Both the position numbers and the translations under genes were made by a program. A stretch of DNA of 38,058 nt, taken from an uncultured Bacteroidia bacterium (GTDB taxonomy: Bacteria > Bacteroidota > Bacteroidia > Bacteroidales > Prolixibacteraceae). The stretch is from positions 1 through 38,058 of the forward strand of contig CAIYPA010000128.1 of NCBI GenBank assembly GCA_903927965.1, written 5' to 3'. This document shows, piece after piece, positions 16,372 to 23,702 of the stretch. The notes under the pieces are model-generated. The model made no database searches and was not told where the DNA came from. It saw nothing but the letters and a program-made list of their open reading frames with translations. Within the stretch, counting starts at the first letter, position 1; every line of letters begins with the position of its first letter.

Positions 16372-17228
16372 CGTTTTATCTCCTCCTCCCTTTGGTTCAT
16401 AATGGAAAGGATAATCTCTTCTATACTTTCGGTTTGGATCGCAACCGATGAAATCTTTGGGTCAAAGCCGGATTTCTGCAATTCGGATGCCAGATTTTGG
16501 GAAGTGGACCCAATTGTGGTGGACTTTTCTATTCCATTGACTGTCAGGGTCAATCTTGATTTTCCCAATCCGATCAGTTTCTGAGGGGTATCGGTTGCAA
16601 GGATTTCCCCGTTGCTCATTATTGTCACCTTGTCGCAAAGCAGTACCTCGTCCATCTGATGCGTACTCAAAAAAATGGTCACACCAGATTGGGCCAATTT
16701 TCGGAAAAGCCGCCACAAAAGGATTTTCAGGTGGGGATCAATGGCAGCGGTGGGTTCGTCAAGGAAAAGGATTTTGGGGTTGTGGACCATCGCACAGCAA
16801 AGCGAAACCCGTTTTTTCATCCCACCTGAAAATGTCCCCACCTTATCGCTTGCCCTTGCAGATAGTTCGGTAAACTCAAGGATTTCATCCGTCCTTTTTC
16901 CCAGTTCATTAATTGACTGTGCTTTACCGAAAAACAATATGTTTTCGCGGGCCGTAAGGTCGTCATAAAGGGCCGGTGATTGGGGCATGTAACCAATCTG
17001 TTTTCTCAGTTCCCATTTTTCGTTGAGTGGGTCGAGGCCAAGTACTCTGGCAGCACCCGAAGTTGGACGGAGCGAACCCACCAAAGCTTTGATCAAAGTT
17101 GACTTTCCTGCCCCATTGGATCCCACTATTCCATAAATCATACCTTCAGGAACAACCAGGTCCATATGGTTGATTGCAAGGATCTTCCCATACTGCTTTG
17201 AAAGATTGGTTATTTCGATGGCGTTCAT
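16368..17228 (-). CDS. ABC transporter ATP-binding protein
   Basis: About 286 residues, with Walker A GSNGAGKSTLIKAL, Q-loop GYMPQSPALYDDLTARENIL, signature FSGGMKKRVSL, Walker B ILFLDEPTAAID and switch His in STHQMDE. The C-terminal extension of about 70 residues is usual for ABC-2 exporters (CcmA/DrrA-like). An ATG at 17228 overlaps the previous TGA by one base (TGATG); a GTG one codon earlier (17231) is also possible. It is the middle gene of the three-gene operon with the S41 peptidase and the permease. Confidence 0.93.
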   Translation of the reverse strand: MNAIEITNLSKQYGKILAINHMDLVVPEGMIYGIVGSNGAGKSTLIKALVGSLRPTSGAARVLGLDPLNEKWELRKQIGYMPQSPALYDDLTARENILFFGKAQSINELGKRTDEILEFTELSARASDKVGTFSGGMKKRVSLCCAMVHNPKILFLDEPTAAIDPHLKILLWRLFRKLAQSGVTIFLSTHQMDEVLLCDKVTIMSNGEILATDTPQKLIGLGKSRLTLTVNGIEKSTTIGSTSQNLASELQKSGFDPKISSVAIQTESIEEIILSIMNQREEEIKR

Positions 17229-19423
17229 CACTTTTGGTTTTCGATCTCCTTTATTAAGACTTCAACGGCTTTTTCAATGTATTCATCCCGGCCTTCCCTG
17301 ATCGCCTTTATTGTTCGTTTGACCGGATAATCTGGCTGGAAACCAATCAAATGGAGTTGGGAGCCATCATGTTTCATGACTTTCATGCCCGTCCACATGA
17401 TCGAATATCCACCCATCAAAGGTATAAAATTCACATTCCCATTGGTTCCAGCAGTTGTATCCCCAACAAGTTTCCCAAGTTTATAATGATCGATGATCCC
17501 AAGCGCAGTTTCCCCCGAACTAACGACATAAGGCTCTTCAATAAAGGCTATTTTTGCTTTAAAAAATGGGGGTTGGGGATGTATTTCCCATTTGCTTGTA
17601 TCGAAACTGACATTTTCCCTGTCGGGAGAGGTAAAGACAGGAACATTCCATGTTGTGCTCCAAACCGGTTCATGAATAAGATGGGGGATCACTTTATAGG
17701 CATCCGATAAAGATGAAAAGACAATTCCTTTTGCCTCAGATAATTTGTCCATTTCAGACTCAAAATTTTCCAGTCTTGAATTTTCAAGATAGATCCCATT
17801 TCCCAGGTCTTTGTTATTGGGTTTGGAAGGGTTTACCGGATTGAAAAACAAACTGCCCCTTGTATCACGTGAAGCGTTGATTACGGTTTTCTTACCCTCA
17901 CGGTTGACTGTGACTTCGGCTATACTTTGTTTGAAATCGGAACCCCAAAGATTCATAGCCCTGTACCGACGCAATTGTGGAGATCCTGAAATAGTACTTT
18001 CCTGAAACCTTAATTCTTCGGTTGCAGTTTTGCCATCGATGCTTTCAAGGATATCACCAGGAAGGAATCTTGTTGAATTTGAAGCTGTAACCACCGCTTT
18101 ATTTTCAATCCAGGCAACCGAAATTGGAAGAATCCACTGTGTAAAACGATTGTTATAGACTACACCGTGGCCATCCTCCAGTTTTGCCACCATTTTGCGA
18201 AGCGTATTAAAGAATTCAATTTCCGCTTTCCCATTATAAACCTCTTCCAATGTTTGCGTCAACACATTGTCCCAGTCCACTTTTACAACATCGTGGTAGG
18301 GATAGAAATGCTGAAATACATTCCATGCAATGGCGATATTGGCCAACTTTACATGAAGATTTCCTGTGTTCAAGGTTGAATCGGCGATTTGATCCAGTTG
18401 TCCATGAAGCGATTTTAACAAACCAGAATCTGAAGCCGGAAAGGTATTCTTTGAATTGCCATACAGGGCAAGGGGCATTGTACATGCAAGCAGATTGCCA
18501 ATATTTTTATGGATGGCCTTGCCTATTGTTGCTTGATGGTTTTTGGGCTGAATTTTCGCAACGGGTTTCCCTTTTATAACGTGGGTGCTGTCTGTTTCAT
18601 AGTCGTAAAATGATTGATTTTTATACCATTCTGTCTGCTTAAAATCAAGGATGTAATCTTTTATCAGTTTCCATGTAGAATTCTTCCTTAACATCAGTTT
18701 AATTCCTGAAATGTAAACCGGTGACTGTTGATCTATTCCAAATCCAAAAGCCAGATAGGTATCATTTTGCTGAAGCATAATATTGTATTCATAATCAACA
18801 CATTTCTGACCGACTGTAACAACCTTCGGATTTCTTGTAAGAATATCCAGATAATCTGCTCCTGGTTTGGAATAGGATGCAAGGCACAAATAGGCTTCAC
18901 ACGATGACTCTTTTGTAGCATTTAAGGTAAAAACGACTTTCACCTCTTTATTCCTGTAATCCGCGATATTTGAAATGCCATTAACCAGACAGATTTTGTT
19001 TTGTATTGAGGAGTCACGGTTGATCCTAAGGCTTTTATAACTATTGCTATTTTTTCCTAAGCCTACTCCATAATGGATCCACGAAACCGGGATCAATCCT
19101 GTTGTGTCTTTAGGGAGAATGGATTGGCGATCGAAATTTCCGATTGTTGAGGCATCGTCAATTTTTAGGGCAGGGGCAACCGGTTTAAATAATTCCTGTA
19201 GCATTTGCTTCAACTCATTTTGATTGCTTGCATTTTCAACTTTACGGACACCATAAACGGCGAATTTATCCCAGTTGATTTGTGAAGCTTCGTCTCCAGG
19301 ATAGAACCAGCGGACGTACCCATAAACCTTTGTAAAAGTCGCGATGTTTCCGACCTTACTCTCTGTGGCTGAACAACCAATACAAAGTATTGAAACACAT
19401 AAAATAACAATTGCGATTTTCAT
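17228..19423 (-). CDS. S41-family (C-terminal-processing-like) peptidase, lipoprotein
   Basis: The 731-residue protein has a lipoprotein signal peptide (MKIAIVILCVSILCIGCSA, lipid Cys17). An N-terminal region of about 350 residues is followed by the tail-specific protease part: LANIAIAWNVFQHFYPYHDV, a PDZ-like stretch (FLPGDILESIDGKTATEE), and the catalytic region AFIEEPYVVSSGETALGIID with the nucleophile Ser in VSSGE. KLVGDTTAGTNGNVNFIPLM follows, as in S41 enzymes. It is anchored on the periplasmic side, or possibly the outer membrane. Translation is coupled to the ABC ATPase (TGATG), which suggests that protease and exporter work on the same molecule. Confidence 0.88.
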   Translation of the reverse strand: MKIAIVILCVSILCIGCSATESKVGNIATFTKVYGYVRWFYPGDEASQINWDKFAVYGVRKVENASNQNELKQMLQELFKPVAPALKIDDASTIGNFDRQSILPKDTTGLIPVSWIHYGVGLGKNSNSYKSLRINRDSSIQNKICLVNGISNIADYRNKEVKVVFTLNATKESSCEAYLCLASYSKPGADYLDILTRNPKVVTVGQKCVDYEYNIMLQQNDTYLAFGFGIDQQSPVYISGIKLMLRKNSTWKLIKDYILDFKQTEWYKNQSFYDYETDSTHVIKGKPVAKIQPKNHQATIGKAIHKNIGNLLACTMPLALYGNSKNTFPASDSGLLKSLHGQLDQIADSTLNTGNLHVKLANIAIAWNVFQHFYPYHDVVKVDWDNVLTQTLEEVYNGKAEIEFFNTLRKMVAKLEDGHGVVYNNRFTQWILPISVAWIENKAVVTASNSTRFLPGDILESIDGKTATEELRFQESTISGSPQLRRYRAMNLWGSDFKQSIAEVTVNREGKKTVINASRDTRGSLFFNPVNPSKPNNKDLGNGIYLENSRLENFESEMDKLSEAKGIVFSSLSDAYKVIPHLIHEPVWSTTWNVPVFTSPDRENVSFDTSKWEIHPQPPFFKAKIAFIEEPYVVSSGETALGIIDHYKLGKLVGDTTAGTNGNVNFIPLMGGYSIMWTGMKVMKHDGSQLHLIGFQPDYPVKRTIKAIREGRDEYIEKAVEVLIKEIENQK

Positions 19424-19434
19424 TTAGCGGACAG

Positions 19435-19471
19435 TTTTGGCAAATTCAATTGTTGTTGGCAATTGCCAAAA
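19435..19471 (-). promoter_or_regulatory. Promoter with embedded palindrome for the S41-ABC operon
   Basis: On the minus strand a TTTTG (19471-19467) and TGAATTTG (19448-19441) are 18 bases apart, a good fit to the TTTG / TAnnTTTG promoter apart from one base. The spacer contains the perfect palindrome TTGGCAATTGCCAA (19456-19469), and a further TTTTGGCAA half-site lies at 19435-19443. A repressor could bind here. The start codon at 19423 follows closely. Confidence 0.45.
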
Positions 19472-19505
19472 GTATGTCGAATTAGGTTAAAAAGCAATTA
19501 TTTTC

Positions 19506-19547
19506 ATTACCTATCAATTATTTTTTGGGTTACAATTGATAGGTAAT
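19506..19547. terminator. Perfect 14-bp-arm inverted repeat downstream of the SorE-like gene
   Basis: ATTACCTATCAATT (19506-19519) and AATTGATAGGTAAT (19534-19547) pair perfectly around a 14-base loop, 21 bases after the stop of the zinc dehydrogenase on the minus strand. It probably ends the dehydrogenase cluster transcript. The A-rich rather than T-rich flank means it could instead be an operator or a mobile palindrome. Confidence 0.5.
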
Positions 19548-19567
19548 ATTTGGGATAACAGTCTAAA

Positions 19568-20842
19568 TTACAACTTATCCGCATTTTCCAGCAGATACGC
19601 CTCCGCTTCCGTGCTCCACAACCCTTTGTGGTTGTCGCAGATTTCGGCCAGACGGGCATAAACCGGATTGGTCAGCCCCTTTTGGGCAAATTCAGCAATT
19701 GGGGTTAAAGGCATTTCTATGTGATTGTAAATCAACTTCTTTCCACCTGGTATTTCAGGAAGGTGAAGGGTCGTCTCAATTACTGCATTGATCCCTCCAA
19801 TATGGGTGACCAAACCCGCAGGATCAAGCCCTGCCGACATCAATTGAAGGGCTTCCTTCATATCATCGGTATTGCCACCGCTGGTTCCAACGACATGGGT
19901 ATAGGCATAATGGACATTGTAGAAATTCAACGGCGCCTTAAAATTTGGATCAGAAGGACCCGCGAAGAAATTTAAACAACCGTCGAATGCCAGAAGCGCA
20001 TCAGCCTGTTCAATTACCGGAGCAACAGGAGCAAACACAAAAATGTCGTTATAACCCTCACCACCACTGATTGCTTTCAACGATTCGATGGCATTTGCAA
20101 ATTTGGAAGTGTTGATGTATTGCAGATCAATCCCCCTTGATGCAGCAAATTCGACCGTATATAAGCCGGCAGCCCTGTCCAACCGGGTCTGATCAATGTC
20201 GGTGACCACCAGCAACGAAGGTTTGCGGTCTTCGCGGTGAAGGACATAGTTGATGGCAGCCAATCCCATCGGGCCTACACCTGCCAACAATGCCATTTTG
20301 CCCCCATCAACGATCTCCATCTTGTGGATATACGACCCCGGATTGGTGTGGTAATTGGCATGAATTGCACCAATCACACAGGAAAGGGGTTCTGATAAAG
20401 ATGCCGGATAAAAGCCTTCGCCGTGGAATGGAAGCAAACAATCGGCTTCCATTACCTCGTTCGGAATGATCACATAGGTGGCATCCCCACCAATGTAACT
20501 GTAGGAATAACCCGGTGCCCCCAAAACCCCAACCGGACTTCCCGGGAAATTGATGGCTGGCTGGATCGAAAATTTGTCACCGACTTTGAATTTACCCTGC
20601 CATTTTGCACCTACGTCAACCAACTCACCAGCGAACTCATGTCCGATAATGGGTGGATTGGTGGCACAATCGTCAGGTACCCTTTTGTGGTCGGAACCCT
20701 GACTTGCGGCCTTGTACGACGACATGCAAATGCTGTCGCACACCACTTTGGCCAATATCTCGTTTTCATTGATTGCCGGAAGCTCGAACTCTTCCAATCG
20801 CAAATCTTTCTTTCCGTATAAACGGACTGCACGTGTTTTCAT
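19568..20842 (-). CDS. Zinc-type medium-chain dehydrogenase, L-sorbose-1-phosphate reductase (SorE)-like
   Basis: The 424-residue MDR protein has the catalytic-zinc Cys39 in VVCDSICMSSYKAAS, the GHEFAGELVDVG motif (His68, Glu69), and a Rossmann glycine motif LLAGVGPMGLAAINYVL. It ends with IPGGKKLIYNHIEMPLTPIA. The overall plan and length are those of SorE-type enzymes, which reduce a ketose phosphate to a polyol phosphate or run the reverse reaction with NAD(P). It is the last gene of the GntR-linked cluster, separated from the SDR gene by 271 bases of repeats. The real substrate is unknown. Confidence 0.75.
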   Translation of the reverse strand: MKTRAVRLYGKKDLRLEEFELPAINENEILAKVVCDSICMSSYKAASQGSDHKRVPDDCATNPPIIGHEFAGELVDVGAKWQGKFKVGDKFSIQPAINFPGSPVGVLGAPGYSYSYIGGDATYVIIPNEVMEADCLLPFHGEGFYPASLSEPLSCVIGAIHANYHTNPGSYIHKMEIVDGGKMALLAGVGPMGLAAINYVLHREDRKPSLLVVTDIDQTRLDRAAGLYTVEFAASRGIDLQYINTSKFANAIESLKAISGGEGYNDIFVFAPVAPVIEQADALLAFDGCLNFFAGPSDPNFKAPLNFYNVHYAYTHVVGTSGGNTDDMKEALQLMSAGLDPAGLVTHIGGINAVIETTLHLPEIPGGKKLIYNHIEMPLTPIAEFAQKGLTNPVYARLAEICDNHKGLWSTEAEAYLLENADKL

Positions 20843-20858
20843 GATTGATATTTTTTAT

Positions 20859-21118
20859 GCTACTGGTAGCTGGCTGATTACAAATTATACATCAGTTACC
20901 AGATTGTCTATTTTATTATATTCTATTGAATTACATTAAGTTCAACCCTTTCAGGGTTGCATCGCTCCAACATTTTGAACCCCATGGGTTCCACCCATGG
21001 CTATTCAAATTAAACCCTTTCAGGGTTTTTAAAAGTCTGAAAGACTTAAACTTGATTTAAACGAATGCTAAAAAATAAGTTATCTTAACCAGCCAGCCGC
21101 CAATTGCCAGCTGCTAGT
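20859..21118. repeat. Repeat-packed spacer between the SDR and zinc dehydrogenase genes
   Basis: No gene. In order it holds a CTGGTAGCTGGCTG unit (20865-20878), the palindrome AACCCTTTCAGGGTT at 20944-20958 and again at 21013-21027, a GAACCCCATGGGTTCCACCC segment (20978-21000), AAGTCTGAAAGACTT (21033-21047), and a CCAGCCAGCCGCCAATTGCC unit (21089-21108) reaching the SDR stop. These types are common in Bacteroidota spacers. Confidence 0.6.
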
Positions 21119-22298
21119 TTAACATATTCTGTCCTCCGGTTACCGGAACGGCCTGGCCTGTTTCGTATTCCTGTTCCATCACATACAAAATGGCGCGGAC
21201 AACGTCGATCACACGGCAACCCCTTCCTGCCGGTACCTGGGCCTCATAAAAGGCTTTCACATCTTCAATGTCTTTCGCACCAGGAACTTTACCAGCTTTG
21301 AGGTATTGAACGAACAACCCTTTTTCAGGGTCGCTCCACAAAGGTCCTTCAAAGAAGTTCCCCGGGCAGATCGAATTGACTTTGATATGATGCGGCATCA
21401 ATTCCATTGCAAAAGACTGCGTCAAACCAATTCCACCAAATTTTCCACCGGCATACGCAAAATTCTTGTTGCTCCCTTTCAGTCCCGATTTTGAATTGAT
21501 CTGGATGATGTCCATAAAATAGTCTTTCCTGAACTCAGACTGCACTTTCATAATCGCAGAGGCATATTTTGCGCAAAGGAAATAGCCGTTGTAGTTGACA
21601 TCGGTCATTACTGAAAAAACCTCGGGGGTCATTTCATCGAGGCTACCTGCACGGAGAATCCCGGCATTGCTGATGATCACATCCAATCCCCCAAAATGTT
21701 TTACAGTAGCAGCAACCATCTCCTCAACAGATTCAGGATCGACCACGTTTACTTTGACGAACCATGCTTTGTTGGTCTGATTCTTTGCATTTAGCACTGA
21801 AACCAATTTTTCACCTACCTCAACGTTCAGATCGGCAATTACTACATTGGCTCCCTGTGAATACAACTGTTCGGCAATTCCTCCGCCAAAACCTTGCGCC
21901 CCACCGGTAACAATCACAATCTTGTCTTGCACACGGCCCGAAAGTTTGGAGGCAGGAACTTCCTTTTCACCAAATAAGCTGTCAAGGGCAGCAGCATCAG
22001 GTGCAATCGCTACCAATCCCAATCCTTTTAATAAGATATAATCAGGATGAATGGATCGCGTTTCAGTCCACGTCGATAACTTGACTTCCAGATCTTCAAT
22101 AATTTCCTTCGGATCTGTTGTTTCATCAACAACCAAAACCTCCGTAGTTTTTTTGATAAAACTTAATTTAAGTAGATCCTCAACATGCTTAATAGAGTGG
22201 AATTCAGCACGGTCATCAAACCTGACCGACATAATATTATCCACTGAGGTTAACATCCTGATAGCAGGAACGACACGATTTATAATTAATTTATTCAT
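21114..22298 (-). CDS. SDR-family oxidoreductase with extra N-terminal domain (sorbitol-6-phosphate dehydrogenase-like)
   Basis: The 394-residue protein has an N-terminal region of about 135 residues, then a classical short-chain dehydrogenase. The SDR part has a nucleotide motif IVIVTGGAQGFGGGIAEQL, the NAG motif (IISNAGILRAG), a catalytic Ser in INSKSG, and YAGGK as YxxxK, followed by IKVNSICPGNFF. Within the N-terminal part, HPDYILLKGLGLVAIAPDAA resembles the region that links aldolase and dehydrogenase in bifunctional rhamnulose-1-phosphate aldolase/dehydrogenases, so it may be a relic of such a fusion (inference). It starts 2 bases after the PHP gene stop and is translationally coupled to it. 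It is expected to oxidise a sugar or polyol (phosphate) with NAD(P). Confidence 0.75.
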   Translation of the reverse strand: MNKLIINRVVPAIRMLTSVDNIMSVRFDDRAEFHSIKHVEDLLKLSFIKKTTEVLVVDETTDPKEIIEDLEVKLSTWTETRSIHPDYILLKGLGLVAIAPDAAALDSLFGEKEVPASKLSGRVQDKIVIVTGGAQGFGGGIAEQLYSQGANVVIADLNVEVGEKLVSVLNAKNQTNKAWFVKVNVVDPESVEEMVAATVKHFGGLDVIISNAGILRAGSLDEMTPEVFSVMTDVNYNGYFLCAKYASAIMKVQSEFRKDYFMDIIQINSKSGLKGSNKNFAYAGGKFGGIGLTQSFAMELMPHHIKVNSICPGNFFEGPLWSDPEKGLFVQYLKAGKVPGAKDIEDVKAFYEAQVPAGRGCRVIDVVRAILYVMEQEYETGQAVPVTGGQNMLN

Positions 22299-22300
22299 AT

Positions 22301-23530
22301 TCAGTTCCTTGTCAAATATTCAATTAATGCTTTTCCCAGTGTTACAAAGTTTTTCTTTTGAGTCTGATCTGGACGGCCATTCTTGTCAAGATAGCCGGAA
22401 CCCTCAGTTGCAACAAGATATTGATGGGCAGCAGTAATGCAGGCACCTTCGTAATTAATGTCGAGCACCTTCTTTGAAAGTGGAGTACTGTTCCTTGCAA
22501 AAAGTTCAATCGGTTCCATAGCGGGTGTGTTGTGTTCCGATCCCAATGTAACCACCATTCCATTTTTGCTGAAATAAACAACATAATCCTCCACAACTGC
22601 AAGGCTATTTCTTGTCGGAATCAGCTCAATTGACCAGATATTCCTTTCCCTGAGCACTTTTAAGGCAGTAACTTTATCGCCTTCAAAGTCGGTAAAATTT
22701 CCATTGTTGTCATCGGCAAGGAATGGATAGGTGGGTATGCCACCAGCATTGAGGATAATCTGACAAACCATTTCCATATCAAGGAATGCTTCCGGACTTT
22801 CGGGAATAAAAGCAGCACCACCTGCCTTGAGAAGATTGCCCCTGATCTCATTTTCAATGGCCGCAAAATTCCCTATAGCTGACTTCAATGACTTTCCACC
22901 GAAAACAGTTTTATAAAATTCCTGCTGCCCTTCTTCAGAAGGAAATTGGGCGACAATCTTTTCACGGAGTGCCTTGGCAAGATGCCGTTCACGAACCATC
23001 CCTTTGGTTAGGGTAGCTTTTATCTCTTCAAAATCAAGCTGAAAACCGGCATTATAACCTGCAAGGACTTCGTTGAGTTTTGCACACATTTGCTGAACCT
23101 GTAAATTGGATTCAATTTTAACAGATTCAAGCGTAGAGGCATAGGGTTCATCCAGTTTTGGAGGAAATGCCAATCCTTTGCCACTCAGGTAAGTACGACC
23201 AGGATTGTTGGGATCGTTCACTTTGATCCCGGCAGCCTGATCGGCGCGGTTCAGGCTGATCAGTTCGATGTTGAAAAGTGGGAAGATTTTCCTTTTTTCA
23301 CATCCTTCTGCCCATTCAGTATAACCATCCGTTGTGTAAAAATCATTGATACCAACAACTTTAACATTCTCATTAACAGACCTGTCAAGTGCGTCTGAAA
23401 TCTCTGCGAATGCACTGAAAGAGAAAGGTGTGTGCATATGGGCATTCACCAAACGGGTTTTACTGTCCCCATTTAGCGAATACCAGTCCAATAATTCATC
23501 CTTATCGGGAAATGTTTTCCAAAAATTCAT
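22301..23530 (-). CDS. PHP-domain protein, probable metal-dependent hydrolase or phosphoesterase
   Basis: The 409-residue protein carries PHP-type metal motifs near its start: NAHMHTPFSFSAF (His31, His33), GINDFYTTDGY (Asp63) and FNIELISL (Glu89). Later parts include GGIPTYPFLADDNN and VTLGSEHNTPAMEPIELF. I do not see the canonical C-terminal DxH, so the metal set may be incomplete or different. It is much longer than a minimal PHP domain, with an added middle helical section (about 120-240). PHP proteins hydrolyse phosphate esters or related bonds. Here it is coupled to the SDR gene (2-base gap) and follows the E1 gene, so it probably acts on an intermediate of the same pathway. Confidence 0.7.
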   Translation of the reverse strand: MNFWKTFPDKDELLDWYSLNGDSKTRLVNAHMHTPFSFSAFAEISDALDRSVNENVKVVGINDFYTTDGYTEWAEGCEKRKIFPLFNIELISLNRADQAAGIKVNDPNNPGRTYLSGKGLAFPPKLDEPYASTLESVKIESNLQVQQMCAKLNEVLAGYNAGFQLDFEEIKATLTKGMVRERHLAKALREKIVAQFPSEEGQQEFYKTVFGGKSLKSAIGNFAAIENEIRGNLLKAGGAAFIPESPEAFLDMEMVCQIILNAGGIPTYPFLADDNNGNFTDFEGDKVTALKVLRERNIWSIELIPTRNSLAVVEDYVVYFSKNGMVVTLGSEHNTPAMEPIELFARNSTPLSKKVLDINYEGACITAAHQYLVATEGSGYLDKNGRPDQTQKKNFVTLGKALIEYLTRN

Positions 23531-23589
23531 ATTGTATTGTATGTCAATATATTGTTAGAATAACCAAAATTTTCAAACATTAAAGATCA

Positions 23590-23690
23590 TCTTTTGCCAC
23601 TAAGACATAAAGGCTCAAAGTTACACAAAGAAATTATTAGCTTTTCCTTTGTGACCCTTCGTGTCTTCGTGTCTTTGTGGCATATTGATA
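23590..23690. repeat. Dispersed TTCGTGTCTTTGTGGC-type inverted repeat
   Basis: GCCACTAAGACATAAAGG and, farther on, CTTCGTGTCTTTGTGGC are imperfect inverted copies. This is a widespread intergenic text in Bacteroidota and other phyla. It separates the E1 gene from the PHP gene and may form a large hairpin that tunes downstream expression. Confidence 0.5.
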
Positions 23691-23702
23691 TTATTAACGT
23701 AG

